Below, piece by piece: positions 11,995-22,487 of a DNA stretch of 64,000 nt. Made by a program: the position numbers and the translations under genes. Each line of letters begins with the position of its first letter. Positions within the stretch are counted from its first letter, which is position 1. This DNA comes from Hydractinia symbiolongicarpus (lineage: Eukaryota; Cnidaria; Hydrozoa; Anthoathecata; Hydractiniidae): the NCBI RefSeq assembly GCF_029227915.1, contig NC_079885.1, forward strand, positions 18,921,001-18,985,000, in the 5' to 3' direction. The notes beneath the pieces are model-generated. The model made no database searches. It saw nothing but the letters and a program-made list of their open reading frames with translations, and was not told the origin of the DNA.

Positions 11995-12447
11995 ATATCA
12001 ACGTACACCATACGCAATAAAATTTGGTTGGAATGAAACAAAACTCATTCGCCGATAATTTCTATGTTAATGACAACCGTAGCACGTCTGTGTACAAATG
12101 TGTTACTTAATTTACTGGTTCCTCCATGTAATTTCATGGCTCTGCTGCGGCCAGAGGAATTGCTGTATGTTAGCGACAGCTGGCAAGAGTGTAAAACTAA
12201 CGATGGCTGTATAATGGTTTACAATGAATTATACGAGGAATTTTTCAGGGGCTGACAACGATTCATTGGATATTTGATTAGAAAAACAAGAGTGCGAGTA
12301 TTAAATGTTTTTATTGGTAGCATGTAATAAGCCATTTTAGGAAATTCACTTTTATTGGGAACAGATTTGTCAATTTTTAGAAAGCCCATGCCACTGGGTA
12401 GTTGTTCCGCTTTGTAGACCTATTCTGAACTAAGATTAACAACACAT

Positions 12448-12520
12448 CGATTACAATGAGACTCGAACCCACAATCTTCCGATTCGAAGTCGGACGCCTT
12501 ATCCATTAGGCCACGCGATC
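12448..12520 (-). tRNA. tRNA-Arg-TCG: tRNA-Arg(UCG) L24
   Basis: 73 nt, consensus except acceptor mismatch C4/A69 and the T62 and T66 wobbles. No proximal terminator. Confidence 0.89.
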
Positions 12521-12973
12521 ATATCAACGTTCGCGTTACGCAACATAATCTGGTTGGCATCAAACAAAGCTCAATACCAGAAATTTCTATGTTAATGACA
12601 ACCCTAGCCCGTCTGTGTACAAATGTTTTAATTAATTGACTGGTTCTTCCGTGTAATTTCATGGCTCTGCTGCGGCCAGAGGAATTGCTGTATGTTAGCG
12701 ACAGCTGGCAAGAATGTAAAACTAACGATGGCTGTAAAATGGTTGACAATGATTTATACGGGGAAGTTTTCAGGGGCTGACAACAATTCAATGTAAATTT
12801 GATTAAAGAAACAAGAATGTCAGTGTTAAATGTACCTATTAGTAGTATGTCGCAAGCCATGTTACGAAATCCACTTTTATTGGGAACAGATTTGTCGGTT
12901 TTCAGGAATCGCATGCCACTGGGTAGTTTCTCCACATTAGTAGACTTGTTCTCAACTAAGATTAACAACACAT

Positions 12974-13046
12974 CAATCACGATGGGACTCGAACTCACAA
13001 TCTTCCGATTCGAAGTCGGACGCCTTATCCATTAGGCCACGCGATC
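12974..13046 (-). tRNA. tRNA-Arg-TCG: tRNA-Arg(UCG) L25
   Basis: 73 nt. First member of a local subfamily with T72 (G1-U72 wobble) and A52, which gives an A52/C62 T-stem mismatch and an altered box B start. No proximal terminator. Confidence 0.87.
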
Positions 13047-13502
13047 ATATCAACGTACGCGTTACGCAACAAAGTCTGGTTGGCATCAAACAAAGCTCAA
13101 TGCCAGTAATTTCTATATTACAGGCAACCCTGGCACGTCTGTGTACAAATGTGTTAATTAATTGACTGGCACCTCCGTGTAATTTCATGGCTATGCCGCC
13201 GCCAGAGGAAATGCTGTATATTAGCGATGGCTGGCAAGAATGCACAAACAAACGATGGCTGTAAAAATGGTTGACAATGAATTTTACGAGGAATATTTCA
13301 AGGGCTGTCAACGTTTCATTGAAAATATGAATGGAGAAACAAGAATGCCTGTATTTAATGTACTTATTATTAGCATGTCCCAAGCCATGTTACGAAATCC
13401 AGTTTTATTGGGAACAGAATTTGTCAATTTTCAAGAAGCGCATGGCGCTGGGAATTCTTTCCACTTTAGTAGACTTGTTCTCAACTAAGATTAACAACAC
13501 AT

Positions 13503-13575
13503 CAATCACAATGGGACTCGAACTCACAATCTTCCGATTCGAAGTCGGACGCCTTATCCATTAGGCCACGTGATC
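13503..13575 (-). tRNA. tRNA-Arg-TCG: tRNA-Arg(UCG) L26
   Basis: 73 nt, same subfamily (T72, A52). G5 to A turns the G5-U68 wobble into an A-U pair. No proximal terminator. Confidence 0.87.
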
Positions 13576-14029
13576 ATATCAACGTACGCGTTACGCAACA
13601 AAGTCTGGTTGGCATCAAACAAAGCTCAATGCCAGTAATTTCTATGTTACAGGCAACCCTGGCACGTCTGTGTACAAATGTGTTAATTAATTGACTGGCA
13701 CCTCCGTGTAATTTCATGGCTATGCCGCCGCCAGAGGAAATGCTGTATATTAGCGATGGCTGGCAAGAATGCACAAACTAACGATGGCTGTAAAATGGTT
13801 GACAACGAATTTTGCGAGGAATACTTCAAGGGCTGGCAGCGTTTCATTGTAAATATGATTAGAGAGACAAGAATGCCAGAATTAAGTGTACTTATTAGTA
13901 GCATGTCACAAGCCATGTTACGAAATCAAGTTTTATTGGGAACAGATTTGTGAATTTTTAAGAAGCGCATGGCGCTGGGAATTCTTTCCACTTTAGTAGA
14001 CTTGTTCTCAACTAAGATTAACAACACAT

Positions 14030-14102
14030 CAATCACAATGGGACTCGAACTCACAATCTTCCGATTCGAAGTCGGACGCCTTATCCATTAGGCCACGCGA
14101 TC
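14030..14102 (-). tRNA. tRNA-Arg-TCG: tRNA-Arg(UCG) L27
   Basis: 73 nt, T72/A52 subfamily with T66. No proximal terminator. Confidence 0.87.
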
Positions 14103-14556
14103 ATATCAACGTACGCGTTACGCAACAAAGTCTGGTTGGCATCAAACAAAGCTCAATGCCAGTAATTTCTATGTTACAGGCAACCCTGGCACGTCTGTGT
14201 ACAAATGTGTTAATTAATTGACTGCCACCTCCGTGTAATTTGATGGCTATGCCGCCGCCAGAGGAAATGCTGTATATTAGCGATGGCTGGCAAGAATGCA
14301 CAAACTAACGATGGCTGTAAAATGGTTGACAACGAATTTTGCGAGGAATACTTCAAGGGCTGGCAGCGTTTCATTGTAAATATGATTAGAGGGACAAGAA
14401 TGCCAGAATTAAGTGTACTTATTAGTAGCATGTCACAAGCCATGTTACAAAATCAAGTTTTATTGGGAACAGATTTGTGAATTTTTAAGAAGCGCATGGC
14501 GCTGGGAATTCTTTCCACTTTAGTAGACTTGTTCTCAACTAAGATTAACAATACGT

Positions 14557-14629
14557 CGACCACAATGGGACTCGAAGCCACAATCGTCCGATTCAAAGTC
14601 GTACGCCCTATTCAATAGGCAACGCGATC
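14557..14629 (-). pseudogene. Degenerate tRNA-Arg L28, anticodon UUG
   Basis: 73 nt but decayed: anticodon UUG, D loop altered so the GG pair is lost, G9 to T in box A, G53 to C in box B, C28 to A in the anticodon stem. No proximal terminator. Duplicated at 16241. Confidence 0.87.
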
Positions 14630-15083
14630 ATATCAACGTACACGTTGCGCAAAATAATTTGGTTGGTATGAAACAAAACTCATTTGCCAATAATTTCTAT
14701 GTTAATGACAACCGTAGCGCGTCTGTGTAAAAATGTGTTAATTAATTTACTGGTTCCTCCGTGTAATTTCATTGCTCTGCTGCGGCCAGAGGGTTTGCTG
14801 TTTGTTAGCGACAGCTGGCAAGAATGTAAAATTAACGATGGCTGTAAAATGGTTGACAATGATTTATACGGGGAATTTTTCAGGAGCTGACAACGATTGA
14901 TTGGATATTTGATTAGAAAAACAAGAATGCGAGTATTAAATGTTTTAATTGGTTGCATGTTCCAAGCCATGTTACGAAGTTCTCTTTTATTGGGAACAGA
15001 TTTGTAAATTTTTAGAAAGCGCATGCCACTGGGTAGTTGTTCCACTTTAGTAGACTTGTTCTCAACTAAGATTAACAACACAT

Positions 15084-15123
15084 TGATCACGATGGAACTC
15101 GAACCCACAACCTTCCGATTTGA
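15084..15123 (-). pseudogene. Truncated tRNA-Arg 3' half L29
   Basis: Only positions 34-73 remain, keeping box B but not box A. The intact sister is at 16768 (same A73 and UCA anticodon). The break coincides with the 2211-bp duplication junction at 15123/15124. Confidence 0.9.
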
Positions 15124-15184
15124 ATGCCACTGGGTAGTTTCTCCACATTAGTAGACTTGTTCTCAACTAAGATTAACAACACAT

Positions 15185-15257
15185 CAATCACGATGGGACT
15201 CGAACTCACAATCTTCCGATTCGAAGTCGGACGCCTTATCCATTAGGCCACGCGATC
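15185..15257 (-). tRNA. tRNA-Arg-TCG: tRNA-Arg(UCG) L30
   Basis: 73 nt, duplicate of 12974 (T72, A52). Lies only about 60 bp beyond the truncated copy, the tightest spacing in the window. Confidence 0.87.
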
Positions 15258-15713
15258 ATATCAACGTACGCGTTACGCAACAAAGTCTGGTTGGCATCAA
15301 ACAAAGCTCAATGCCAGTAATTTCTATGTTACAGGCAACCCTGGCACGTCTGTGTACAAATGTGTTAATTAATTGACTGGCACCTCCGTGTAATTTCATG
15401 ACTATGCCGCCGCCAGAGGAAATGCTGTATATTAGCGATGGCTGGCAAGAATGCACAAACAAACGATGGCTGTAAAAATGGTTGACAATGAATTTTACGA
15501 GGAATATTTCAAGGGCTGGCAACGTTTCATTGAAAATATGAATGGAGAAACAAGAATGCCTGTATTAAATGTACTTATTAGTAGCATGTCCCAAGCCATG
15601 TTACGAAATCCAGTTTTATTGGGAACAGAATTTGTCAATTTTCAAGAAGCGCATGGCGCTGGGAATTCTTTCCACTTTAGTAGACTTGTTCTCAACTAAG
15701 ATTAACAACACAT

Positions 15714-15786
15714 CAATCACAATGGGACTCGAACTCACAATCTTCCGATTCGAAGTCGGACGCCTTATCCATTAGGCCACGCGATC
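15714..15786 (-). tRNA. tRNA-Arg-TCG: tRNA-Arg(UCG) L31
   Basis: 73 nt, T72/A52 subfamily with T66. No proximal terminator. Confidence 0.87.
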
Positions 15787-16240
15787 ATATCAACGTACGC
15801 GTTACGCAACAAAATCTGGTTGGCATCAAACAAAGCTCAATGCCAGTAATTTCTATGTTACAGGCAACCCTGGCACGTCTGTGTACAAATGTGTTAATTA
15901 ATTGACTGGCACCTCCGTGTAGTTTCATGGCTATGCCGCCGCCAGAGGAAATGCTGTATATTAGCGATGGCTGGCAAGAATGCACAAACTAACGATGGCT
16001 GTTAAATGGTTGACAACGAATTTTGCGAGGAATACTTCAAGGGCTGGCAGCGTTTCATTGTAAATATGATTAGAGGGACAAGAATGCCAGAATTAAGTGT
16101 ACTTATTAGTAGCATGTCACAAGCCATGTTACGAAATCAAGTTTTATTGGGAACAGATTTGTGAATTTTTAAGAAGCGCATGGCGCTGGGAATTCTTTCC
16201 ACTTTAGTAGACTTGTTCTCAACTAAGATTAACAATACGT

Positions 16241-16313
16241 CGACCACAATGGGACTCGAAGCCACAATCGTCCGATTCAAAGTCGTACGCCCTATTCAAT
16301 AGGCAACGCGATC
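16241..16313 (-). pseudogene. Degenerate tRNA-Arg L32, anticodon UUG
   Basis: Same decayed sequence as 14557, offset 1684 bp; lost D-loop GG, damaged boxes A and B, anticodon UUG. Confidence 0.87.
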
Positions 16314-16767
16314 ATATCAACGTACACGTTGCGCAAAAAAATTTGGTTGGTATGAAACAAAACTCATTTGCCAATAATTTCTATGTTAATGACAACCGTA
16401 GCGCGTCTGTGTAAAAATGTGTTAATTAATTTACTGGTTCCTCCGTGTAATTTCATTGCTCTGCTGCGGCCAGAGGATTTGCTGTTTGTTAGCGACAGCT
16501 GGCAAGAATGTAAAATTAACGATGGCTGTAAAATGGTTGACAATGATTTATACGGGGAATTTTTCAGGAGCTGACAACGATTGATTGGATATTTGATTAG
16601 AAAAACAAGAATGCGAGTATTAAATGTTTTTATTGGTTGCATGTTCCAAGCCATGTTACGAAGTTCACTTTTATTGGGAACAGATTTGTCAATTTTTAGA
16701 AAGCGCATGCCACTGGGTAGTTGTTCCACTTTAGTAGACTTGTTCTCAACTAAGATTAACAACACAT

Positions 16768-16840
16768 TGATCACGATGGAACTCGAACCCACAACCTTCC
16801 GATTTGAAGTCGGACGCCTTATCCAGTAGGCCACGCGATC
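16768..16840 (-). tRNA. tRNA-Arg-like L33, anticodon UCA (UGA-reading)
   Basis: 73 nt and structurally sound: acceptor, D, anticodon and T stems all pair (G53-U61 wobble). The anticodon is UCA from a G36 to A transition. Discriminator is A73 instead of G, and A15 is C. Box B is intact except its last-but-one base. This is the best UGA-decoding candidate in the window. No proximal terminator. Confidence 0.87.
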
Positions 16841-17284
16841 CTTTCAATGTACGCGTAACGCAACAAAATTTGGTTGGCGTAAAAAAACACTCATTCACCA
16901 ATAATTTCTATGTTAATGACAACCCTTACTCGTCTGTGTACAAATGTTTTAATTAATTGACTGGTTCCTCCGTGCAATTTCAAGGCTATGCCGCCGCCAG
17001 AGAAAATGCTGTATCTTAGCGATGGCTGGCAAGAATGCACAAACTAACGATGCCTGTAAAATGATTGACAATGAATTTTACGAGGAATATTTCAAGGGCT
17101 GACAACGATTCATTGTAAATTTGATTTGAAAAACAAGAATGCTTGCATTAAATGTACTTATTAGAAGCATGTCACGAAAGCCATTTTTATTGTGAAAAGA
17201 TTTCTGAAATCTTAGGAAGCGCATGCTACTGGGAAGTTTTTTCCATTTTAGTAGACTTGTTTTCAACTAAGATTAACAACACAT

Positions 17285-17357
17285 CGATCACGATGGGACT
17301 CGAACCCACAATCAGCCGATTCGAAGTCGGACGCCTTATCCGTTAGGCCACGTAATC
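17285..17357 (-). tRNA. tRNA-Arg-TCG: tRNA-Arg(UCG) L34
   Basis: 73 nt in a diverged unit. Acceptor changes at C4 and G5 (to T and A) still pair with G69 and U68. T27/C43 mismatch closes the anticodon stem poorly. Boxes intact. No proximal terminator. Confidence 0.88.
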
Positions 17358-17811
17358 GCATCAACGTACGCGTTACGCAACAAAATCTGGTTGACATCAA
17401 ACAAAGCTCAATGCCAGTAATTTTTATGTTAATGATAGCCCTAGCGCGGCTGTGTACAAATGTGTTATTTAATTGACTGGTACCTCCGTGTAACTTCAAG
17501 GCTATGCTGCAGTCGGAAGAAATGCTGTATATTAGCCACGGCTGGCAAGAATGCACAAACTAAAGATGGCTGTAAAATGGTTGACAATGACTTTTACGAG
17601 GAGTTTATCAAGGGCTGGCAACGATTCATTGAAAGTTTGATTAGAGAAACAAGAATGCTTGTATTAATTGTACTTATTAGTAGCATGTCACAAGCCATGT
17701 TACGCAATCCACTTTTATTGGGAACAGATTTGTCAGTTTCCAGGAAGCGCATGCCACTGTGAAGTTTTTCCACTTTAGTAGACTTGTTCTCAACTAAGAT
17801 TAACAATACGT

Positions 17812-17884
17812 CGATCACAATGGGACTCGAAACCACGATCGTCCGATTTGAAGTCGGACGCTTTATCCATTATGCCACACAATC
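17812..17884 (-). tRNA. tRNA-Arg-like L35, anticodon UCA (UGA-reading)
   Basis: 73 nt, third UCA copy. The acceptor 5' strand is rewritten at three positions yet still pairs through wobbles. The D stem has a mismatch (A12/A23) and box B starts GGTTTCG. Likely less sound than 16768. Confidence 0.83.
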
Positions 17885-18335
17885 ATATCAACGTACGCGT
17901 TACACAACAAAATCTGGTTGGCATCAAACAACGCCCATTACCAGTACTATGTTAATGACTACCGTAGTGCGTCTGTGTACAAATGTATCAATTCATCGAC
18001 AAGTGCCTTTGTGTAATTTCATGGCTGTGCTGCGACCAGAAGAATTGCTGCACATAAGCCATGGCTGGCAAGAATGGTGAGATTATGTATGCCTATAACA
18101 ATTTTGACAATGGATTTCTCGAAGAATAATTCAAGGGTTGCCAATGATTCATTGTAAATTTGATAATATAAACAAGAATGCTAGTGTTAAATGTACTTAC
18201 TGCAACCATGTCAAATTCCATGTCACGAAATCCACTTTTATTGGGAAAAAATTGGTGCCTTTTCAGGAAACGCATGACACCGGGAATTCTTCAAGGCTTT
18301 AGTAGGCTTGTCCTTAACTAAGATTAACAATACGT

Positions 18336-18407
18336 CGATCACGATGGGACTCGACTCACAATCTTCTGATTCGAAGTTGGACGCCTTATCCATTAGGCCA
18401 CGCGATC
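18336..18407 (-). pseudogene. tRNA-Arg pseudogene L36 (72 nt)
   Basis: One base lost in the T arm, breaking box B; anticodon-stem mismatches; anticodon still UCG. In the most diverged part of the left arm. Confidence 0.85.
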
Positions 18408-18861
18408 ATATCAACGTACGCGATACGCAACTAAGTCTGGTTGGCATCAAACAAAGCCATTTCCTGTAATTTCTATGTTAATGACTACCCTAGTGCGTCT
18501 GCGTACAAATGTATAAATTCATCGACAACTGCCTTTGTGTAATTTTATGGCTGTGCTACGACCAGAAGAATTGCTATATATAAGTGATAGCTGGCAAGAA
18601 CGCACAAACTATGGATGCCTATAACAATTTTGACAATGAACTTTTCGAAGAAGAATTTAAGGGCTGCCAATGATTCATTGTAAAATTGATAATATAAACA
18701 AGAATGATATTGTTAAATGTGTTTATTGCAACAATGTCAGAATCCATGTTTCGAAATCCACTTTTATTGGGAACAAATTTGTCATTTTTCAGGAAACGCA
18801 TGACAACGGGAAGTCCTTTGCGCTTCAGTAACCTTGTTCTCAACTAATATTAACAACACAT
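18408..18861 (-). repeat. Edge spacer (family D, representative)
   Basis: Diverged spacer type found only from about 17.9 to 19.2 kb. It keeps the landmarks of the other spacers (the segment near gtctgcgtacaaatg, the tRNA upstream block) but differs across its middle, including a tgcctttgtgtaattt segment in place of the usual cctccgtgtaattt. No gene seen. Confidence 0.8.
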
Positions 18862-18934
18862 CGATCACGATGGGACCCAAACCCACAATCTTCCGGTTCA
18901 AAGTGAGACGCCTTATCCATTAGGCCACGCGATC
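18862..18934 (-). tRNA. Degenerate tRNA-Arg L37, anticodon UUG
   Basis: 73 nt, last copy of the left arm. Anticodon UUG; two anticodon-stem mismatches (30/40, 31/39); T loop changed so box B reads GGTTTGGGTCC. Probably inactive. Confidence 0.8.
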
Positions 18935-19344
18935 GTATCAACGTACGCGTAACGCAACAAAATTTGGTTAGCGTAAAACATAACTCATTCGCCAATAAAT
19001 TCTATGTTAATGAAAACCGTAATGCGTCTGTGTACAAATGTATCAATTCTTCGACAAGTGCCTTTGTATAACTTCATGGTGATTCAGCGGCTAGAAGAAT
19101 TGCTGTATATTAGCGACGGCTGGCAAGAATGCACATACTAACGATGCCTGTAGAATGATTGACAAAAAATTTTACGAGGAATATTTGACGGGCTAACAAC
19201 GATTCATTGTAAATTTGATTAGAAAAAAAAGAATGCTTGTATTGAATACACTTATTAGAAGCATGTCGCAAGCCATGTTACGCAATCCACTTTTATTGGG
19301 AACAGATCCAACCAGATTTTGTTGCGTAACGAGTACGTTGAAAT
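18935..19344. other. Inter-arm region with orientation switch
   Basis: Up to 19307 the sequence is a left-arm unit read on the minus strand, ending in the stretch that normally lies about 100 bp before the next tRNA 3' end. From 19308 (ccaaccagattttg) it is right-arm sequence starting about 37 bp upstream of a plus-strand tRNA. The flanking tRNAs are divergent, 410 bp apart. No unique sequence separates the arms and I see no clear microhomology at the join. Confidence 0.9.
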
Positions 19345-19417
19345 GATCGCGTGGCCTAATGGATATGGCGTCTGACTTCGAATCGGAAGTTTGTGGGTTC
19401 GAGTCCCATTGTGATCG
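19345..19417 (+). tRNA. tRNA-Arg-TCG: tRNA-Arg(UCG) R1
   Basis: 73 nt. D-stem mismatch T13/T22; T29-G41 wobble; A46 to T. First right-arm gene. Proximal TTTT present. Confidence 0.88.
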
Positions 19418-19869
19418 ATGTGGTGTTAATTTTAGTTCAGAACAGTTCTACTAAAGTGAAACAACTACCCAGTGGCATGCGCTTTCTAAAAATTGACAAG
19501 TCGGTTCCCAATTAAAGTCAATATCGTAACATCGCTTGTGACATGCTACTTATAAAAACATTTAATACTCGCATTCTTGTTTTTCTATTCAAATATCCAA
19601 TGAATCGTTGTCAGCCCCCGAAAAGTTTCTCGTATAAATCATTGTCAACCATTTTACAGCCATCGTTAGTTTTACATTCTTCCCAGCTGTCGCTAACATA
19701 CAGCAATTCCTCTGGCTGCAGCAGAGCCATGAAATTACACGGAGGAACCAGTAAATTAATTAACACATTTGTACACAGACGCGCTAGGGTTGTCATTAGC
19801 ATAGAATTACTCCTATTTATCTTTGTTTGATGTCAACCAGATTTTGTTGCGTAACGCAAACGTTAATAT

Positions 19870-19942
19870 GATCGCGTGGCCTAATGGATAAGGCGTCCGA
19901 CTTCGAATCGTAATATTGTGGGTTCGAGTCCCATCGTGATCG
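19870..19942 (+). tRNA. tRNA-Arg-TCG: tRNA-Arg(UCG) R2
   Basis: 73 nt. C28/T42 mismatch and G45 to T; otherwise consensus. No proximal terminator (taatattag). Confidence 0.88.
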
Positions 19943-20396
19943 ATGTGTTGTTAATATTAGTTCAGAACAGGTGTACTAAAGTGGAACAACCACCCAGTGG
20001 CATGCGCCTTTTAAAAATTGACAAGTCTGTTCCCAATTAAAGTCAATTTCGAAACATGGCTTGTGACACGCTACCTATAAAAACATTTAATACTCGCATT
20101 CATGTTTTTCTATTCAAATATCCAATGAATCGTTGTCAGCCCCTGGAAAATGCCTCGTATAAATCATTGTCAACCATTTTACAGCCATCGTTAGTTTTAC
20201 ATTCTTGCCAGCTGTCGCTAACATTCAGCAATTGCTCTGGCCGCAGCAGAGCCATGAAATTACACGGAGGAACCAGTAAATTAATTAACACATTTGTACA
20301 CAGACGCGCTACGGTTGTTATTAACATAGAAATTATTGGCGAATGCGTTTTGTTTTATACTAACCAAATTTTGTTGCGTAACGTGTACGTTCAGAT

Positions 20397-20469
20397 GATC
20401 GCGTGGCCTAATGGATGGGGTGTCCCATTTCGAATCGGAAGATCGAGGGTTCTAGTCCCATCGTGATCG
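20397..20469 (+). tRNA. tRNA-Arg-TCG: tRNA-Arg(UCG) variant R3
   Basis: 73 nt but altered: A21 and A22 to G, C30/C40 mismatch, C32 to T, and a T at position 57 that changes box B to GGTTCTAGTCC. No proximal terminator. Duplicated at 25617. Confidence 0.82.
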
Positions 20470-20923
20470 ATGTGTTGTTAGTCTTAGTTGAGAACAAGTC
20501 TACTAAAGTGGAGAAACTACCAAGTGGCATTCGATTCCTGAAAACCGACAAATCTGTTCCCAATAAAAGTGGATTTCGTAACATGGCTTGCGACATGCTA
20601 CTAATAGGTACATTTAACTCTGGCATTCTTGTTTCTCTAATCAAATTTGCAATGAATCATTGTCAGCCCTTGATATTTTCCTCGTAAAATTCATTGTCAA
20701 CCATTTTACAGCCATCGTTAGTTTGTGCATTCTTGCAAGCCGTCTCTAATATACAGCAATTCCTCTGGCCGCAGCATAGCCACGAAATTACACGGAGGTA
20801 CCAGTCAATTAATTAACACATTTGTACACAGACGCACTGCGGTTGTCATTAACATAGAAATTACTGGCATTGAACTTTTTTTGATGCCAACCAGATATTG
20901 TTGCGTAACGCGTACATTGATAT

Positions 20924-20996
20924 GATCGCGTGGCTTAATGGATAAGGCGTCCGACTCGGAATCTTAAGATTGTGGGTTCGAGTCCCATCGTGATCG
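20924..20996 (+). tRNA. tRNA-Arg-like R4, anticodon CGG
   Basis: 73 nt. The anticodon arm reads CTCGGAA in the loop, giving CGG (proline codon CCG), with two mismatches in the stem (28/42, 29/41). C12 to T. Boxes otherwise intact. Likely defective; duplicated at 26144. Confidence 0.82.
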
Positions 20997-21450
20997 ATGT
21001 GTTGTTAATCTTAGTTCAGAACAGGTCTACAAAAGTGGAACAACTACCCAGTGACATTCGCTTTCTAAAAATTGACAAATCTGTTCCCAATAAAAGTGAA
21101 TTTCGTAACATGGCTTGGGACATGCAACTAATAGGTACATTTAACACTGGCATTCTTGTTTCTCTAATCATATTTACAATGAATCGTTATCAGCCCTTGA
21201 TATATTCCTCGTAAAATTCGTTGTCAACCATTATACAGCCATCGTTAGTTTGTGCATTCTTGCCAGCCGTCGCTAATATACAGCATTTCCTCTGGCTTCG
21301 GCATAGCTTTGAAATTACACGGAGGAACCAGTCAATTAATTAAAACATTTGTACACAGACGCGCTAGGGTTGTCATTAACATAAAAATTACTGCTATTGA
21401 GCTTTGTTTGATGCCAACCAGATATTGTTGCGTAACGCGTACATTGACAT

Positions 21451-21523
21451 GATCGCGTGACCTAATGGATAAGGCGTCCAACTTCGAATCGGAAGATTGT
21501 GGGTTCGAGTCCCATCGTGATCG
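21451..21523 (+). tRNA. tRNA-Arg-TCG: tRNA-Arg(UCG) R5
   Basis: 73 nt. G10 to A (A10/C25, in box A) and G30 to A (A30/C40) mismatches. No proximal terminator. Confidence 0.85.
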
Positions 21524-21977
21524 ATGTGTTGTTCATCTTAGTTCAGAACAGGTCTACTAAAGTGGAACAACTACCCAGTGGCATGCGCTTTTTAAAAATT
21601 GACAAATCTGTTCCCAATGAAAGTCAATTTCATAACATGGCTTGCGACATGCTTCTAATAGGTACATTTAACACTGGCATTCTTGTTTCTCTAATCAAAT
21701 TGACAATGAATCATTGTCAGCCATTGATATATTCCTCGTAAAATTCATTGTCAACCATTATACAGCCACCGTTAGTTTGTGCATTCTTGCCAGCCATGGC
21801 TAATATACAGCATTTCCTCTGGCTACGGCATGGCTTTGAAATTACCTGGAGGAACCAGTCAATTAATTAAAGCATTTGTGCACAGACGCGCTAGGGTTGT
21901 CATTAACATAGAAATTACTGGTATTGAGCTTTGTTTGATGCCAACCAGATTGTGTTGCGTAACGCGTACGTTGATAT

Positions 21978-22050
21978 GATCGCGTGGCCTAATGTATAAG
22001 GCGTCCGACTTCGAATCGGAAGATTGTGGGTTCGAGTCCCATTGTGATCG
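21978..22050 (+). tRNA. tRNA-Arg-TCG: tRNA-Arg(UCG) R6
   Basis: 73 nt, consensus except the second G of the D-loop GG is T (end of box A) and T66 wobble. No proximal terminator. Confidence 0.89.
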
Positions 22051-22487
22051 ATGTGTTGTTAATCTTAGTTCAGAACAGGTCTACCCAGTGGCATGCGCTT
22101 TCTAAAAATTAACAAATTTGTTCCTAATTAAAGTCAATTTCGTAACATGGCTTGTGACATGATACCTATAAAATCATTTAACACTCGCATCTGTGTTTTT
22201 CTATTCAAATATCCAATGAATCGTTGTCAGCCCCTGAAAAATTTCTCGTACAAATCATTGTCAACCATTTTACAGCCATCGTTAGTTCTACATTCTTGCC
22301 AGCTGTCGCTAACATACAGCAATTCCTCTGGCTGCAGCAGAGCCATGAAATTACACGGAGGAACCAGTAAATTAATTAACACATTTGTACACAGACGTGC
22401 TACGGTTGTCATTAACATAGAAATTATTGACGAATGAGTTTTGTTTTATACTAATCAAATTTTGTTGCGTAACGTGTACGTTGATAT

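Larger units (their letters stand above)
12913..15123 (-). repeat. 2211-bp tandem duplication, left copy
   Basis: Sequence from 12913 restarts at 15124 with an offset of exactly 2211 bp; tRNA pairs 12974/15185 and 13503/15714 show it. The right copy then lacks one unit: from 14030 and 14557 the matching offset becomes 1684 bp (15714, 16241, 16768). The junction at 15123/15124 cuts a tRNA in half. Confidence 0.88.
1..19307 (-). repeat. Left arm of tRNA-Arg tandem array
   Basis: About 36 head-to-tail units of roughly 527 bp, each with one tRNA-Arg-like gene on the minus strand, tRNA starts spaced 522-529 bp apart. Spacing breaks only at 15084-15185, a duplication junction. Units from about 10.8 kb onward all lack the proximal TTTT terminator, and units beyond about 16.8 kb are strongly diverged. 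No copy in this arm matches the exact consensus tRNA found in the right arm. There are no transposase, retroelement or unique-sequence insertions that I can see. Confidence 0.97.

Noticed and set aside
19300-19320. Palindromic hairpin or telomere-like inversion at the orientation switch
   Set aside because: The two sides of the join come from different points of the unit, so they do not form a fold-back palindrome, and there are no telomeric repeats.
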